40,950 nt of DNA from SFLA01 sp964485815 (GCA_964485815.1 CAZAJX010000017.1:1-40950), one strand, 5' to 3'. Positions 15,587 through 24,308 are shown, counted from the first letter of the stretch. Numbers and translations: made by a program. The notes: a model not told the origin generated them from the letters alone.

Positions 15587-16627
15587 ATGGTGAAAGACGT
15601 ATTCGATCTGGCCGATGGAATTGAATATCTGCGCACTTCCGGAAAAAAGGTGCTCCTTTACGGAATGGGCAACGGCGCGGAAAAAGCCCACGCATTGCTA
15701 ACGTCAAAGGGAATCAAGGTGTCCGGCGTTTTCGCCTCTGACGGATTTGTGCGCGGACATTCCTTTATGGGATATCCCGTTTTGTCTTTGTCTGCGGCGG
15801 AGGAACTTTACGGCGATTTTATCGCTGTTTTAAGCTTTGGCTTGGAGGGCAGAAAAGCGGATATACTGCAGAATGTAGCCGCACGCCATCACCTTTACGT
15901 TCCCTATATGGCTGTGTGCGGTGAGGGCGTTACCGATAAGCGCCTCATAACCGAGCACCGCGAGGAAATTGAAAAGGTCTATTCTTTGCTTGCGGACGAA
16001 CGTTCGAAGCGGCTTTATAAAAACGCAATTTCCTATTGTATCACGGGTGATATTTCCTATCTCACTCATACCGAGGGGGACGATATCCCGCCGGTCGGCT
16101 ATTTTACTTCCTCGGGTACATACATAGACGTGGGCGCATATAACGGCGACACGGCGGAGGAATACTACCGCGCCGCGCCTGATATTAAAGATATTATTTG
16201 CTTTGAGCCTGATAGGCGCTCACATAAAAAAATGCTTGAAAGAAACATTCCCTGCCTTACCGCATTCAATGCCGCGGCAGGCAGATGCGACGGAGAAACC
16301 CTGTTTTCCGGCGGGGGAGGCAGAAACTCCTCCACAGGCAAGGGAAACACGGTAATACCCGTAAAAAGCATAGATTCCGCGGTAGGAAATATGCAGGTAG
16401 GCTGTATAAAGATAGACGCGGAGGGGGACGAAAGGGAAGTCCTTGCAGGTGCAAAGGAAACCTTGTGGAAAAACCGCCCCTCACTTAACGTTTCTCTTTA
16501 TCACCGCGCAGGCGACCTTTGGGAGCTTCCCTTGCTTTTACACCGTATAGACGGAAAATATAAATTATACATTCGCAAAAAAGAATACGTTCCCATGTGG
16601 GATATATCGGTTTATTGTATGCCGTGA
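15587..16627 (+). CDS. FkbM-family SAM-dependent methyltransferase
   Basis: 346 residues. The N-terminal half has a Rossmann-like start, KKVLLYGMGNGAEKAHALL, recalling nucleotide-sugar or CoA-ligase-like sensor folds attached to FkbM enzymes. The C-terminal half is the methyltransferase: YIDVGAYNGDTAEEY (motif I), IICFEPD (motif II), and IKIDAEGDEREVLAGA, the family's hallmark IDxEGxE block. FkbM enzymes O-methylate sugars or polyketides; the acceptor here is unknown. GGAGG at 15577-15581 points to ATG 15587 (5 bases) or GTG 15590 (8 bases). An extended -10 (TGG-TAGAAT, 15562-15567) lies upstream. galK follows after 25 bases. Confidence 0.85.
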   Translation: MVKDVFDLADGIEYLRTSGKKVLLYGMGNGAEKAHALLTSKGIKVSGVFASDGFVRGHSFMGYPVLSLSAAEELYGDFIAVLSFGLEGRKADILQNVAARHHLYVPYMAVCGEGVTDKRLITEHREEIEKVYSLLADERSKRLYKNAISYCITGDISYLTHTEGDDIPPVGYFTSSGTYIDVGAYNGDTAEEYYRAAPDIKDIICFEPDRRSHKKMLERNIPCLTAFNAAAGRCDGETLFSGGGGRNSSTGKGNTVIPVKSIDSAVGNMQVGCIKIDAEGDEREVLAGAKETLWKNRPSLNVSLYHRAGDLWELPLLLHRIDGKYKLYIRKKEYVPMWDISVYCMP

Positions 16628-16652
16628 TCTCAGCTTGGACGGAGGTTAATAT

Positions 16653-17933
16653 ATGACAGTTACACAGACAATCAACAACATTTTATCCGGCGGATGCGAT
16701 AAAGCCTTCGCCAAGCTTTACGGCAAGGAGAGAGTGGGCGCCCAGCGTGAGCGTTGGGTAAAGCTTGCAAACAACGTCCTTTCTCTTTACGGGGACAGCG
16801 ATGTTTATATGCTTTCCGTTCCCGGCAGAACAGAGCTTTTGGGCAATCATACCGACCACAACAACGGCAGAGTTTTAGCCGCCGCTGTGGATATAGATAT
16901 TATCGCAATAGCTTCCAAGGCTGATGACGGATATATCCGTATCAAGTCCGAGGGCTACCGTGAGGATGTGGTTTCGGTAAACGATATTTCTCCCGAAAAG
17001 GCGAAAAAAGGCAGCTCTTCCTCGGTTATTTCCGGCGTGTGCGATTATTTCCTTTCCAACGGAGGAAAGATAGGCGGTATCCGCGCCTGCACCACCAGCG
17101 ATGTGCTTACGGGAAGCGGTATATCCTCTTCCGCCGCATTCGAGGTAATGTGCGGAAATATGCTTAACGTTATGTATAACGATAATAAATTTGCTCCTCT
17201 GTTTTTGGCAATGGCAGGCAAGTATGCGGAAAACGTGTACTTCGGCAAGCCCTGCGGACTTATGGACCAGACAGCCTGCGCTTCGGGCGGATGCTCATAT
17301 ATAGATTTCGGCGGCGAGATCGCAACGCTGCGCAAGATCACACCCGATCTCGGAGATATGATCCTGTGTATCGTAAACACCGGCGGCAACCACGCAGATC
17401 TTACCGATGATTACGCTTCCGTTCCGTCCGAAATGCTTTCCTGCGCCGCACTTATGGGCAAGAAAACACTTCGTGATGTGGATGAGGACGAGTTTATCTC
17501 CCGTATTTCAGTGCTCCGCGCCAACGTTGGTGACAGAGCAATAATGCGCGCTATGCACTACTTTGCGGAAAACCGTCGTGTTGACGAAGCTGTAAAATGC
17601 CTTGATAACGGCGATACCGACGGATATTTCCGCTGTGTTACCGCTTCCGGTAATTCTTCCTTCCGCTTCCTTCAAAACGTATATACCAATAAAAACGTAT
17701 CCGAGCAGGGACTTTCCCTCGCTCTCGCCCTTACCGAGCGTATGGGACTGACCTGCCGCGTTCACGGCGGCGGCTTTGCAGGTACCATACAGACCTATCT
17801 CCCCGTTTCCGCCAAGGAAGAATACCGCGCCAAGATGGAGCGCGTGTTCGGAGAGGGAAGCTGTATGTTCCTTAACATCCGTCCTTACGGTGCCGCCCGC
17901 ATAGACGGGGAAAATATTATCGAGGCGAACTGA
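16653..17933 (+). CDS. galK: Galactokinase, GHMP family
   Basis: 426 residues. The galactokinase signature appears as GRTELLGNHTDHN (58-70), where most enzymes have GEHTDYN. The GHMP glycine-rich loop is LTGSGISSSAA (152-162). GLMDQ (Asp205) carries the catalytic base, and the C-terminal CRVHGGGFAGTIQTYLP strand closes the fold. It phosphorylates galactose at C1 for the Leloir pathway. No galT or galE is adjacent. A related sugar kinase of the GHMP group is possible given the small change in the signature. GGAGG at 16641-16645 is 7 bases before the ATG. The MBL-fold gene starts 3 bases after its stop. Confidence 0.85.
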   Translation: MTVTQTINNILSGGCDKAFAKLYGKERVGAQRERWVKLANNVLSLYGDSDVYMLSVPGRTELLGNHTDHNNGRVLAAAVDIDIIAIASKADDGYIRIKSEGYREDVVSVNDISPEKAKKGSSSSVISGVCDYFLSNGGKIGGIRACTTSDVLTGSGISSSAAFEVMCGNMLNVMYNDNKFAPLFLAMAGKYAENVYFGKPCGLMDQTACASGGCSYIDFGGEIATLRKITPDLGDMILCIVNTGGNHADLTDDYASVPSEMLSCAALMGKKTLRDVDEDEFISRISVLRANVGDRAIMRAMHYFAENRRVDEAVKCLDNGDTDGYFRCVTASGNSSFRFLQNVYTNKNVSEQGLSLALALTERMGLTCRVHGGGFAGTIQTYLPVSAKEEYRAKMERVFGEGSCMFLNIRPYGAARIDGENIIEAN

Positions 17934-17936
17934 CCT

Positions 17937-18731
17937 ATGGTTTTTGCTTGTACACTTTTTTCCTCTTCCAAGGGGAACTGCGCCTATTTTCGCTCCGGCA
18001 AAGATGAGTTTTTAATAGATGCAGGCGTTTCCGCCAAGCGCATATGCGATGCCTTGCGGGGAATAGGAACGGATATAAAGAATATATCCGCAATATTCAT
18101 CACCCACGAGCACAGCGATCATATAAAGGGTCTTTCCGTCATTTGCAAAAAATACGGAATTCCCGTTTATGCGCCTTATCTTTGTAAAAACTACATAAAT
18201 TCGTATTATCCCGAGGTTTCTCCCTTTATTGTGGAAAACAACGCGGGAAATACCGTAGTTCTTTCCGATACTTCGGTTACCGCATACGCCACCCCTCACG
18301 ATAGCCAGGGTTCGGTTTGTTACCGTATTACCACTCCCAAGGGTGTTATAGGTTACGCTACAGATATCGGCCATATAAGCGAACAGGTGTGGGAAGCTCT
18401 CTGCGGGGCGGACAGCGTGGTGGTGGAATCCAACCACGACCTTGAATTACTGGAAAACGGTCCCTATCCTCGTTCACTTAAAAACCGTATTCTTTCGGAT
18501 TACGGCCATCTTTCAAATTGCGATTGCGGTGAGGTGCTGTGCCGCCTTGCCTATAGTGGAACCAAGCATATCGTTCTCGCCCACTTAAGCGAAGAAAACA
18601 ACCGTCCTCCTCTCGCCCTTGCCGCCGCCCGCGGCACCTTGATGGGAAGCGGTGTTAGGGTTGGCGAGCAGGTTACTCTCCGTGTCGCCCCGCCCGACGG
18701 CATCTGTGAAATAATGAATATAAAGGAATAA
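17937..18731 (+). CDS. MBL-fold metallo-hydrolase, YycJ/WalJ-like
   Basis: 264 residues, the length of YycJ/WalJ. The zinc-binding motif is THEHSDHIKGL (His57, His59, Asp61, His62); more ligands are in TPHDSQGS, YATDIG and VVESNHDLELL, and HIVLAHLSEENN closes the site. YycJ proteins are 5'-exonuclease-like enzymes usually encoded beside the WalKR two-component genes; here the neighbour is galK instead, with which it is tightly spaced (3 bases). The ribosome site is weak: GAGG at 17922-17925, inside galK, suggesting translational coupling. Confidence 0.88.
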   Translation: MVFACTLFSSSKGNCAYFRSGKDEFLIDAGVSAKRICDALRGIGTDIKNISAIFITHEHSDHIKGLSVICKKYGIPVYAPYLCKNYINSYYPEVSPFIVENNAGNTVVLSDTSVTAYATPHDSQGSVCYRITTPKGVIGYATDIGHISEQVWEALCGADSVVVESNHDLELLENGPYPRSLKNRILSDYGHLSNCDCGEVLCRLAYSGTKHIVLAHLSEENNRPPLALAAARGTLMGSGVRVGEQVTLRVAPPDGICEIMNIKE

Positions 18732-18735
18732 TTGT

Positions 18736-18769
18736 ATCACCCCAAGCGCTAACGGCAACTTGGGGTGAT
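18736..18769 (+). terminator. Stem-loop after the YycJ-like gene, poor T-run
   Basis: ATCACCCCAAG (18736-18746) pairs perfectly with CTTGGGGTGAT (18759-18769). The first Ts come only after GCAATTAAAA, so termination would be weak or this is a 3'-end stabilising hairpin. Confidence 0.55.
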
Positions 18770-18833
18770 TGCAATTAAAATATTTTTTAAAAAGTTCCAA
18801 CCTTTTTCCTTTTTCGGTTACTCAATATACGAA

Positions 18834-18845
18834 ACAACATGTTGT
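18834..18845. promoter_or_regulatory. 12-bp perfect palindrome upstream of the sigma-factor gene; operator candidate
   Basis: ACAACATGTTGT lies 31 bases before the TTG start of the sigma-like gene and 100 bases after the previous stop. No convincing housekeeping promoter is visible here, so a self-regulated or dedicated promoter is possible. Inference only. Confidence 0.35.
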
Positions 18846-18875
18846 AAACACCAAAAGAAAGCGAGGTGAAGCGCC

Positions 18876-20486
18876 TTGACAGAAAAAGAATATCTTTTAC
18901 ACGCATTTGAAAAAGAAATGCTGCCTAAAATATACGGTTTTTGCAGGTTGAAAACGAATGGCGTGTCCGAAGCGGAGGATCTTGCTCAGGATATTTGTCT
19001 TGAGGTATTGAAATCCATTAACTCGGGTAAGCGTATTGAAAACCTCAATGCCTTTGTGTGGAGCGTTTCCAACCATATGTTTTTTAATCTGCTTCGTAAA
19101 AAGAAGCACGGGGATACTCTTTATCTTCCCGAAAATGCGGTTGCACCGGACGATCCCGAGGCGGAGTACATTCTGGAAGAGCAAAAGCGCCTTTTGCGGC
19201 GTGAGCTTTCCCTTATGTCCGGCAACTACCGAAGGGCTGTTGTAATGCATTATTTTGACGAAATGTCCTGCGAAGAGATAGCAAACGAACTGGGCAAAAG
19301 CGTCGGTACTGTCAAATGGTGGCTTCACGATGCGAGAACAGCTATTGAGAAAGGAATAAATACAATGAGAGATTACGGTGAAAAAAGCTACCGCCCCGGT
19401 TCGCTTTTTATGTCTTGCACCGGTCAATACGGAGCTGACCGTGAGCCTATGTCCTGCGCCAAGAGAAGATCCGCACAGAACATTCTGCTTGCCGCATACA
19501 AACAGCCCCTTACCATAACCGAACTTTGCGAGGAATTGGGAATATCCGCCCCGTATATTGAGGACGAAGTGGAGTACCTCGTAGAAAATCAGCTTATGAA
19601 AGAGGTATCAAAGGGAAAATATCAAACGGATTTTGTCATTCTTCCCGGCAATAATTTAGCTCTTGCAAACAAGATATATGATGAATGCTTTCCCGAATTT
19701 TTTGAAAAGCTTACCTCTTTTCTTGAATCCAAAAAGGATATTCTTACCGAAAAGCGCTTCAACACCGCAGGCTTTGATTGGAGCCGTTTGCTCTGGGTAT
19801 ATCTTCACATCTTTCCCGAAATTCAGATAGGATTTTATACTTATGCCAATAAAATAACCGTAAAGTACGACGATATCCCTCTGCGCCCCAACGGCGGAAA
19901 ATGGATAGCCTTGGGCTACGACAACGGAATGTGTATGGCTGAAAAAATGCAGAGGGAGAAATACCACGCATTCGACGGTCCCGTACACAAAAGCGTAACG
20001 GCAAACGTTCAGGGCTTTTACCATTGGTGGAATAATGCCGATAGCTCCGTGTTTTTCGCCACACCCGAAGGGGTGTTCGAGCTTTGCAGAGAGATAATAA
20101 AAGGAAACATTAAGATTTCCGATCTGGACGATGAGCAAAAATATTTGTTCAGTATCGCTCTTGAGAAAAAGCTTTTTATTAAAACCGAGGACGGTTACGC
20201 CCAAAACTATTATTATATAAACCGCAAGGAATACCGTGAGATGGTTTCTATGAGTGAGGAAATATGCAGAGAACTGCTTCCTATCGTTCATAAAGCCTAC
20301 AGTATTATCCGCGCCGAATACGAAAAGACTGTTCCCGCGCATCTCCATTGGCAGATGGGTAACTTCCTCACAAACGGTCTTAACTATCTTGTTACCTGCA
20401 GTTTGTTTGAAGCGGAAAAGCGGGGCGTGCTTTCCGTTCCCGATGAGAATAGCAAAACGTGGCTCAGTCTTTTTGCGACCGAATAA
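18876..20486 (+). CDS. ECF-like RNA polymerase sigma factor with a winged-helix and long unknown C-terminal extension
   Basis: 536 residues. Residues 10-75 are sigma region 2 (SEAEDLAQDICLEVL, then NAFVWSVSNHMFFNLLRKKK). Residues 105-160 are region 4, with the helix-turn-helix MSCEEIANELGKSVGTVKWW. A linker follows, then a second helix-turn-helix, ITELCEELGISAPYIEDEVEYLVENQL (about 214-240), of winged-helix type. About 280 further residues (250-536) match no family I know; they are mixed alpha/beta, rich in Trp and Tyr, and include FYHWWNNADSS. Standard ECF factors are about 170-200 residues. No anti-sigma gene is adjacent, so the extension may be the built-in sensor. TTG 18876 is chosen because GAGGTG at 18863-18868 is 7 bases upstream. 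Confidence 0.8.
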   Translation: MTEKEYLLHAFEKEMLPKIYGFCRLKTNGVSEAEDLAQDICLEVLKSINSGKRIENLNAFVWSVSNHMFFNLLRKKKHGDTLYLPENAVAPDDPEAEYILEEQKRLLRRELSLMSGNYRRAVVMHYFDEMSCEEIANELGKSVGTVKWWLHDARTAIEKGINTMRDYGEKSYRPGSLFMSCTGQYGADREPMSCAKRRSAQNILLAAYKQPLTITELCEELGISAPYIEDEVEYLVENQLMKEVSKGKYQTDFVILPGNNLALANKIYDECFPEFFEKLTSFLESKKDILTEKRFNTAGFDWSRLLWVYLHIFPEIQIGFYTYANKITVKYDDIPLRPNGGKWIALGYDNGMCMAEKMQREKYHAFDGPVHKSVTANVQGFYHWWNNADSSVFFATPEGVFELCREIIKGNIKISDLDDEQKYLFSIALEKKLFIKTEDGYAQNYYYINRKEYREMVSMSEEICRELLPIVHKAYSIIRAEYEKTVPAHLHWQMGNFLTNGLNYLVTCSLFEAEKRGVLSVPDENSKTWLSLFATE

Positions 20487-20505
20487 CTACTTCGATCAAC
20501 AACAA

Positions 20506-20531
20506 AACCGCCGATATCGGCGGTTTCGGTT
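20506..20531. terminator. Perfect palindromic terminator between converging genes
   Basis: AACCGCCGATATCGGCGGTT at 20506-20525 is fully self-complementary. T-rich sequence follows on both strands, so it can serve the sigma gene and the threonine-aldolase-like gene. Confidence 0.75.
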
Positions 20532-20543
20532 TTATTATACGGC

Positions 20544-21557
20544 TTATTTTATATCTTTTATCAGCATATCCACGTGTTCTTCCTTGGTGGACCAGCCGGG
20601 GCATATACGCACAGCCTTTTTGTCGCCCAGATCTGCCATAAATTCAAAGGAATATGTTTTTTGGAGATTTTCCAGCACTTCGTTTTCAAAAATAGGGAAT
20701 ATCTGGTTGGTAGGGGAATCGTAATACAATTCAACCCCCGCATCCTTTAAGCCTTGTTTTATCTTTTCCGCCAATGACATCGCTTTCTTGCCGAGCTCTA
20801 TATACAGATCATCGGTAAACAGCGTTTCAAACTGCACGCCCAAAAGTCTGCCCTTTGCAAGTAAAGCACCGTGGCGTTTTATCATATGACGTATATTGTA
20901 GGCGTACTTGGGGTTGGCAAACACCATCGCCTCTCCGAAAAGCGCACCGCATTTCGTACCGCCGATATAGAAAATATCACAGTTTTGTCCCAGGAAGGGG
21001 AGCGTTATATCGTTTGCTTCCGCACCGAGAGCATACGCCAGACGTGCGCCGTCCACAAACAAGGGAACGGAATTCTTTTTGCACACCGCATATATCTCTT
21101 CAAGCTCCCTTGCGCTGTAAAGGGTTCCCGTTTCCGTGGGCAGGGAGATATATACCATTCCCGGCTTGACCTCGTGCTCGTTGGTGGGCACGGATAAGTA
21201 TTCTTCAAGTCCCTTCGCAGTAAGCTTTCCCTCGGTTGCGGGGAGTGTAAGTACCTTGTGTCCCGTTGCTTCGATCGCTCCCGTTTCGTGTACGTTTATA
21301 TGACCGCTTTCACAGCATACAACACCCTCGTAAGGGCGAAGGACGGAAGAAATAATAATAGTGTTCGCCTGTGTTCCGCCTACTGCAAAATGCACCTCCG
21401 CATTGGGAAGCTTGCAGGCGGATTTTATTTTTTCTCTCGCTCTTTCGCAAAATTCATCCTTGCCGTAGCCCGCCGTGTTAAGTTCGTTGGTATCGTTAAG
21501 CGCTTTCAATACTTGAGGAGCGCATCCGTCTGTGTAATCGCATTCAAATCTTATCAT
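20544..21557 (-). CDS. Low-specificity L-threonine aldolase-like PLP enzyme (beta-eliminating lyase family)
   Basis: 337 residues, aminotransferase fold-type I. The PLP site is visible: VGGTQAN (59-65, phosphate), His90 in HINVHETGA (ring stacking), Asp169-Gly-Ala-Arg (DGAR) and Lys202 in GGTKCG, the Schiff-base lysine. It probably splits L-threonine and L-allo-threonine into glycine and acetaldehyde; related members act on phenylserine or other beta-hydroxy amino acids. The start lies one base after the MgtC-family stop, with GAGG (21570-21573, minus) inside that gene, so it is the last gene of a three-gene operon. Confidence 0.88.
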   Translation of the reverse strand: MIRFECDYTDGCAPQVLKALNDTNELNTAGYGKDEFCERAREKIKSACKLPNAEVHFAVGGTQANTIIISSVLRPYEGVVCCESGHINVHETGAIEATGHKVLTLPATEGKLTAKGLEEYLSVPTNEHEVKPGMVYISLPTETGTLYSARELEEIYAVCKKNSVPLFVDGARLAYALGAEANDITLPFLGQNCDIFYIGGTKCGALFGEAMVFANPKYAYNIRHMIKRHGALLAKGRLLGVQFETLFTDDLYIELGKKAMSLAEKIKQGLKDAGVELYYDSPTNQIFPIFENEVLENLQKTYSFEFMADLGDKKAVRICPGWSTKEEHVDMLIKDIK

Positions 21558-21558
21558 A

Positions 21559-22281
21559 TTAATCCATTTCCTCTATGTGATAAACGTATTCCAGCGTGCT
21601 GAGCGCCTGAATTATCTCTTTGTGCTTCTTGTATTTCTTTAATTCCTTGCCCGTTATACGCACGGAAACCGTGTATACGCTCAAGCCGGAATTAATATAT
21701 GCAGGGTTAGATTCGATATCGTCAATAACCATTCCCAGCTTGCGCACCGTTGTAACAAAATCCTGCAGGTTGTTTTTGTTTCTAAGCTCAAGATGCATTT
21801 CAAAGTGGTTGAATCTGTCCTTCAATCCGTGCTCGATAGTGGGGAAGAGGGACAGCCCGCAAATAATAGCGGCAAAGGCGATTACCGTAACCGTATACAT
21901 TCCCGCACCTGCGGTAATACCGATAATTCCGCAAGCCCAAAGTGCCGCAGAGGTGGTAAGACCTTTTAGCTGGCTCTTGGAGCTGTATAAAACCGAATTT
22001 CCGCTTATCATAGCTCCGCCTATAACCACGGCGGCAGACAGCAAGGGGATATTGATCTCCGTCTGAGCCACCAAAAAAGTGTCTGTAAGCATAGCCACCG
22101 TACCTGCAAGCGCCACCATTATAAAGGTGCGAAGTCCCGCAGAGTGCCGCTTTGAGGAACGCTCGATACCCAGAAAAGCGGAAAACAGTATGGAAATACC
22201 GATACGCAGTAAAATGGTGTAAATATTAAGCTGTGATGACCATTCGCCCATCAAAACAGCCAACGGATCGTTTATTGTCAT
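21559..22281 (-). CDS. MgtC/SapB-family membrane protein with C-terminal ACT-like domain
   Basis: 240 residues. The N-terminal half has about four to five membrane helices with the family features LGIERSSKRHSAGLRTFIMVALAG and AGMYTVTVIAF. The C-terminal part (from about 145) is soluble and looks like the ACT-like domain that follows MgtC in Bacillota proteins. Best-studied MgtC acts in virulence and inhibits F-type ATP synthase; most of the wider family is undefined. The ATG at 22290 abuts AGGAGG directly and cannot be used well; ATG 22281 stands 9 bases from it, so I take that as the start. The AGGAGG overlaps the stop codon of the upstream antiporter gene. Confidence 0.85.
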   Translation of the reverse strand: MTINDPLAVLMGEWSSQLNIYTILLRIGISILFSAFLGIERSSKRHSAGLRTFIMVALAGTVAMLTDTFLVAQTEINIPLLSAAVVIGGAMISGNSVLYSSKSQLKGLTTSAALWACGIIGITAGAGMYTVTVIAFAAIICGLSLFPTIEHGLKDRFNHFEMHLELRNKNNLQDFVTTVRKLGMVIDDIESNPAYINSGLSVYTVSVRITGKELKKYKKHKEIIQALSTLEYVYHIEEMD

Positions 22282-22290
22282 ATTTTGCAT

Positions 22291-22297
22291 CCTCCTT
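22291..22297 (-). promoter_or_regulatory. Ribosome binding site that decides the MgtC-family start
   Basis: Minus-strand AAGGAGG. It touches the first in-frame ATG (22290) but lies an ideal 9 bases from the second (22281). It also contains part of the antiporter TAA stop, coupling the two genes. Confidence 0.75.
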
Positions 22298-23750
22298 ATC
22301 TGTTTCTTTTAAAAGGTCTTCTTCTGGCGGCAAGCATAGCCGCGTATTGCTCTTCTGCCGCCTCCAGAAACGCCTGCTCGTCTTCCGAGGGTGTGTCCCC
22401 CTTTTCGGGAAGCTCCTTTTGTATCTTCTGTATACGTTCTACCAAAAGCGTTGCATCGTCTTTTGCTTTTCCGTCTGCGGTTATGATCTCAATGGAAACC
22501 AGATCTTCCATCTTTTCGGAATATGCGCCTGAAAGATGCAAAGAAAGCTTTGCCAATGCGGGACCTACCAGTTCGTATAACACGCCCGATGCCAGAATTA
22601 CCGTCTGCAACGCGCTTCCGTATTCGCCGCCGATCGCTCTTGCGCCCAAAGCCGCAAGACCAATACTTACTCCCGCTTGGGGAACAAGGGCAAAGCCCAG
22701 ATTAGCTTTTATCTTTTTGTCCTTTTTGGCGAGAATACATCCCAAAAACGCACCTACATATTTACCTATAATTCTTACTATAAAGTAAACAATTCCGATA
22801 ACTAACAGGGAAACGGAGCCAACCGTTGATGAAAACTCAAATAACGCTCCCAGATCGAAGCTTAGTCCCGATCTCACGAAGAACAACAGCAGCAGGGGAG
22901 GGCTGAAGTAATTAAGCTGTTTGAACAGTTTTTCATCGCCGGAAACGTTAATGTATACCGTAGCCATTGACATACAGCCCAGCAGGGGAGAAACGTTCAT
23001 AACGGTGCAAACACCGCAAAAGGCAAACAAAACCGCCACGGAAACGATCAAACGGTTATCGTCTGATCTCTTTTTGAGCAGGTAAGTGAGGAAAAATCCA
23101 AACACACCGCCCAAAAGAAATACACCGATATTTATTATCAGAGGAATTAAAACGTCCCCTGCGTCGGCGGTGCGTTCTCCGCCGATAAGCGCAACCGCAA
23201 CCGAAATAGACACCGAATACGCTACAAGGCTGATCACGTTATCCAGCGCTACAACCTGAAGCAGAGTGTTTACGAAATCTCCCTTTGCGCCGGTCTGGCG
23301 TATGGTCATCATCGTGGATGCGGAAGCTGTGGCGGCTGCAAGGGCGGAAAGGACTATGGAAAATGCGATATCCACCTTCAAAACCGCGTACAAAACGGTA
23401 AAGACCAGTAAAGATGCCGTCAGCGCTTCCGCTAAGGTTATAATAACTACCTTAGCGCCGTTTTTCTTCAGTATTTTCAGTTTGAAGAATTCACCCGTGC
23501 TGAACGCGATAAATGCCAAAGCAATATCGGAAAGGAATTCCGTTCCGTCGATCACGGTTTGGGGAACTGCGTCAAGACAAAACGGGCCCAACAAAATACC
23601 GGTAATAATATACGCGGTAACATTGGGAAGCTTTATAAGTTTGGTTATGCGTGTCATTGCAAAGCCGCAAAAAAGCATAAGCGCAATTGTTATAATAGCA
23701 ATCGCCGCAGGCGATTGTATCCCTAACGTGTTTTGTATAATATCAGCCAC
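22296..23750 (-). CDS. Cation:proton antiporter (CPA2/Kef-like membrane protein)
   Basis: 484 residues with about 12-13 membrane helices and a short acidic/basic cytoplasmic tail ending in RRRPFKRNR. The antiporter fold is shown by KLPNVTAYIITGILLGPF near the N-terminus, ALAFIAFSTGEFF, and the repeated half-helix region ALDNVISLVAYS, where the Asp-Asn pair takes the position of the ion-site residues. It likely exchanges Na+ or K+ for protons. There is no TrkA/RCK nucleotide domain. GTG 23750 is chosen: AAGGTGG at 23757-23763 (minus) lies 6 bases before it; the alternative TTG at 23774 has none. First gene of the antiporter-MgtC-aldolase operon. Confidence 0.85.
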   Translation of the reverse strand: MADIIQNTLGIQSPAAIAIITIALMLFCGFAMTRITKLIKLPNVTAYIITGILLGPFCLDAVPQTVIDGTEFLSDIALAFIAFSTGEFFKLKILKKNGAKVVIITLAEALTASLLVFTVLYAVLKVDIAFSIVLSALAAATASASTMMTIRQTGAKGDFVNTLLQVVALDNVISLVAYSVSISVAVALIGGERTADAGDVLIPLIINIGVFLLGGVFGFFLTYLLKKRSDDNRLIVSVAVLFAFCGVCTVMNVSPLLGCMSMATVYINVSGDEKLFKQLNYFSPPLLLLFFVRSGLSFDLGALFEFSSTVGSVSLLVIGIVYFIVRIIGKYVGAFLGCILAKKDKKIKANLGFALVPQAGVSIGLAALGARAIGGEYGSALQTVILASGVLYELVGPALAKLSLHLSGAYSEKMEDLVSIEIITADGKAKDDATLLVERIQKIQKELPEKGDTPSEDEQAFLEAAEEQYAAMLAARRRPFKRNR

Positions 23751-23802
23751 GGCGCACCACCTTTCAACGAGCAATACTTATAAAAACATTGTCTTTTCCA
23801 AT

Positions 23803-23831
23803 ATTTTAACATATAACCACAGTATAGTCAA
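23803..23831 (-). promoter_or_regulatory. Promoter for the antiporter-MgtC-aldolase operon
   Basis: Minus-strand TTGACT (23826-23831), a 17-bp spacer and TAAAAT (23803-23808) preceded by TGT. It lies just after the stop of the decayed regulator. Confidence 0.85.
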
Positions 23832-23846
23832 TTATTTGTTATTACT

Positions 23847-24265
23847 TTACAGGGCGAAAATCAGCTTTTGTCCGTCTTCGCTGCTAAGCGCCTGTATTAC
23901 TTCTATCGTGTTTAAATCAAATGGGGAAAGTTGCTTGATGAGTGATGATTTAATAACACAAGCCACACCCCGATCGTCCCAAATTTTAGTTCCATATGAA
24001 CCTATAATTCTAAGGTTTCCTTGATTCTTACTTTCTTCTTGTTTTTCTCTGTTGCCAACCTCTGCAAAATATATGCCCTTCCACATTTCCCAAAGGTCTT
24101 CGCCAAGCTCTTGACGGAGATTGCTGTTATAGCGGTCGTAGTTTGCCATTGACCAAACGAATTCTGTCGCAAGTTGCTCGATCTTACTGGATACAGCTTC
24201 TTGTGTCATACCAAGCTTTTTCTATGGTTTCGAAGTTTTTCGCCAAATATCTTTTGATCTAACAT
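23847..24265 (-). pseudogene. Frameshifted, probably internally deleted XRE-type regulator
   Basis: A good ribosome site (GGAGG, 24273-24277) leads to ATG 24265 and an XRE-style opening, MLDQKIFGEKLRNHRKSL, which reaches a stop at 24206 after 19 codons. Shifting frame at about 24210-24212 continues as MTQEAVSSKI, exactly how an XRE helix-turn-helix proceeds (RKSLG-MTQEAVSSKI), so one G appears lost from GGT. The remaining recognition helix (usually S-x-x-x-I/V-S-x-W-E) is absent: after SSKI the protein goes directly to EQLATEFVWSMANYDRYN, suggesting an internal deletion, and runs 110 more residues as an unknown domain (GSYGTKIWDDRGVA). The second part could still be made from ATG 24209, though without a ribosome site. 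The promoter and an operator candidate remain intact. Confidence 0.7.
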
Positions 24266-24287
24266 ATTCTATCCTCCAAGTTTTTTG

Positions 24288-24299
24288 AGATAGCTATCT
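24288..24299. promoter_or_regulatory. 12-bp perfect palindrome; likely operator of the XRE-type regulator
   Basis: AGATAGCTATCT lies between the -10 at 24309-24314 and the ribosome site at 24273-24277 of the broken regulator, the usual place for autorepression. It is inferred to be its own operator. Confidence 0.5.
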
Positions 24300-24308
24300 T
24301 GTGCTTTT

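Noticed and set aside
15480..15707. N-terminal extension of the ADP-ribosylglycohydrolase to 15707
   Set aside because: It would overlap the divergent FkbM gene, is Arg/Pro/Phe-rich without homology, and a good ribosome site points to 15479.
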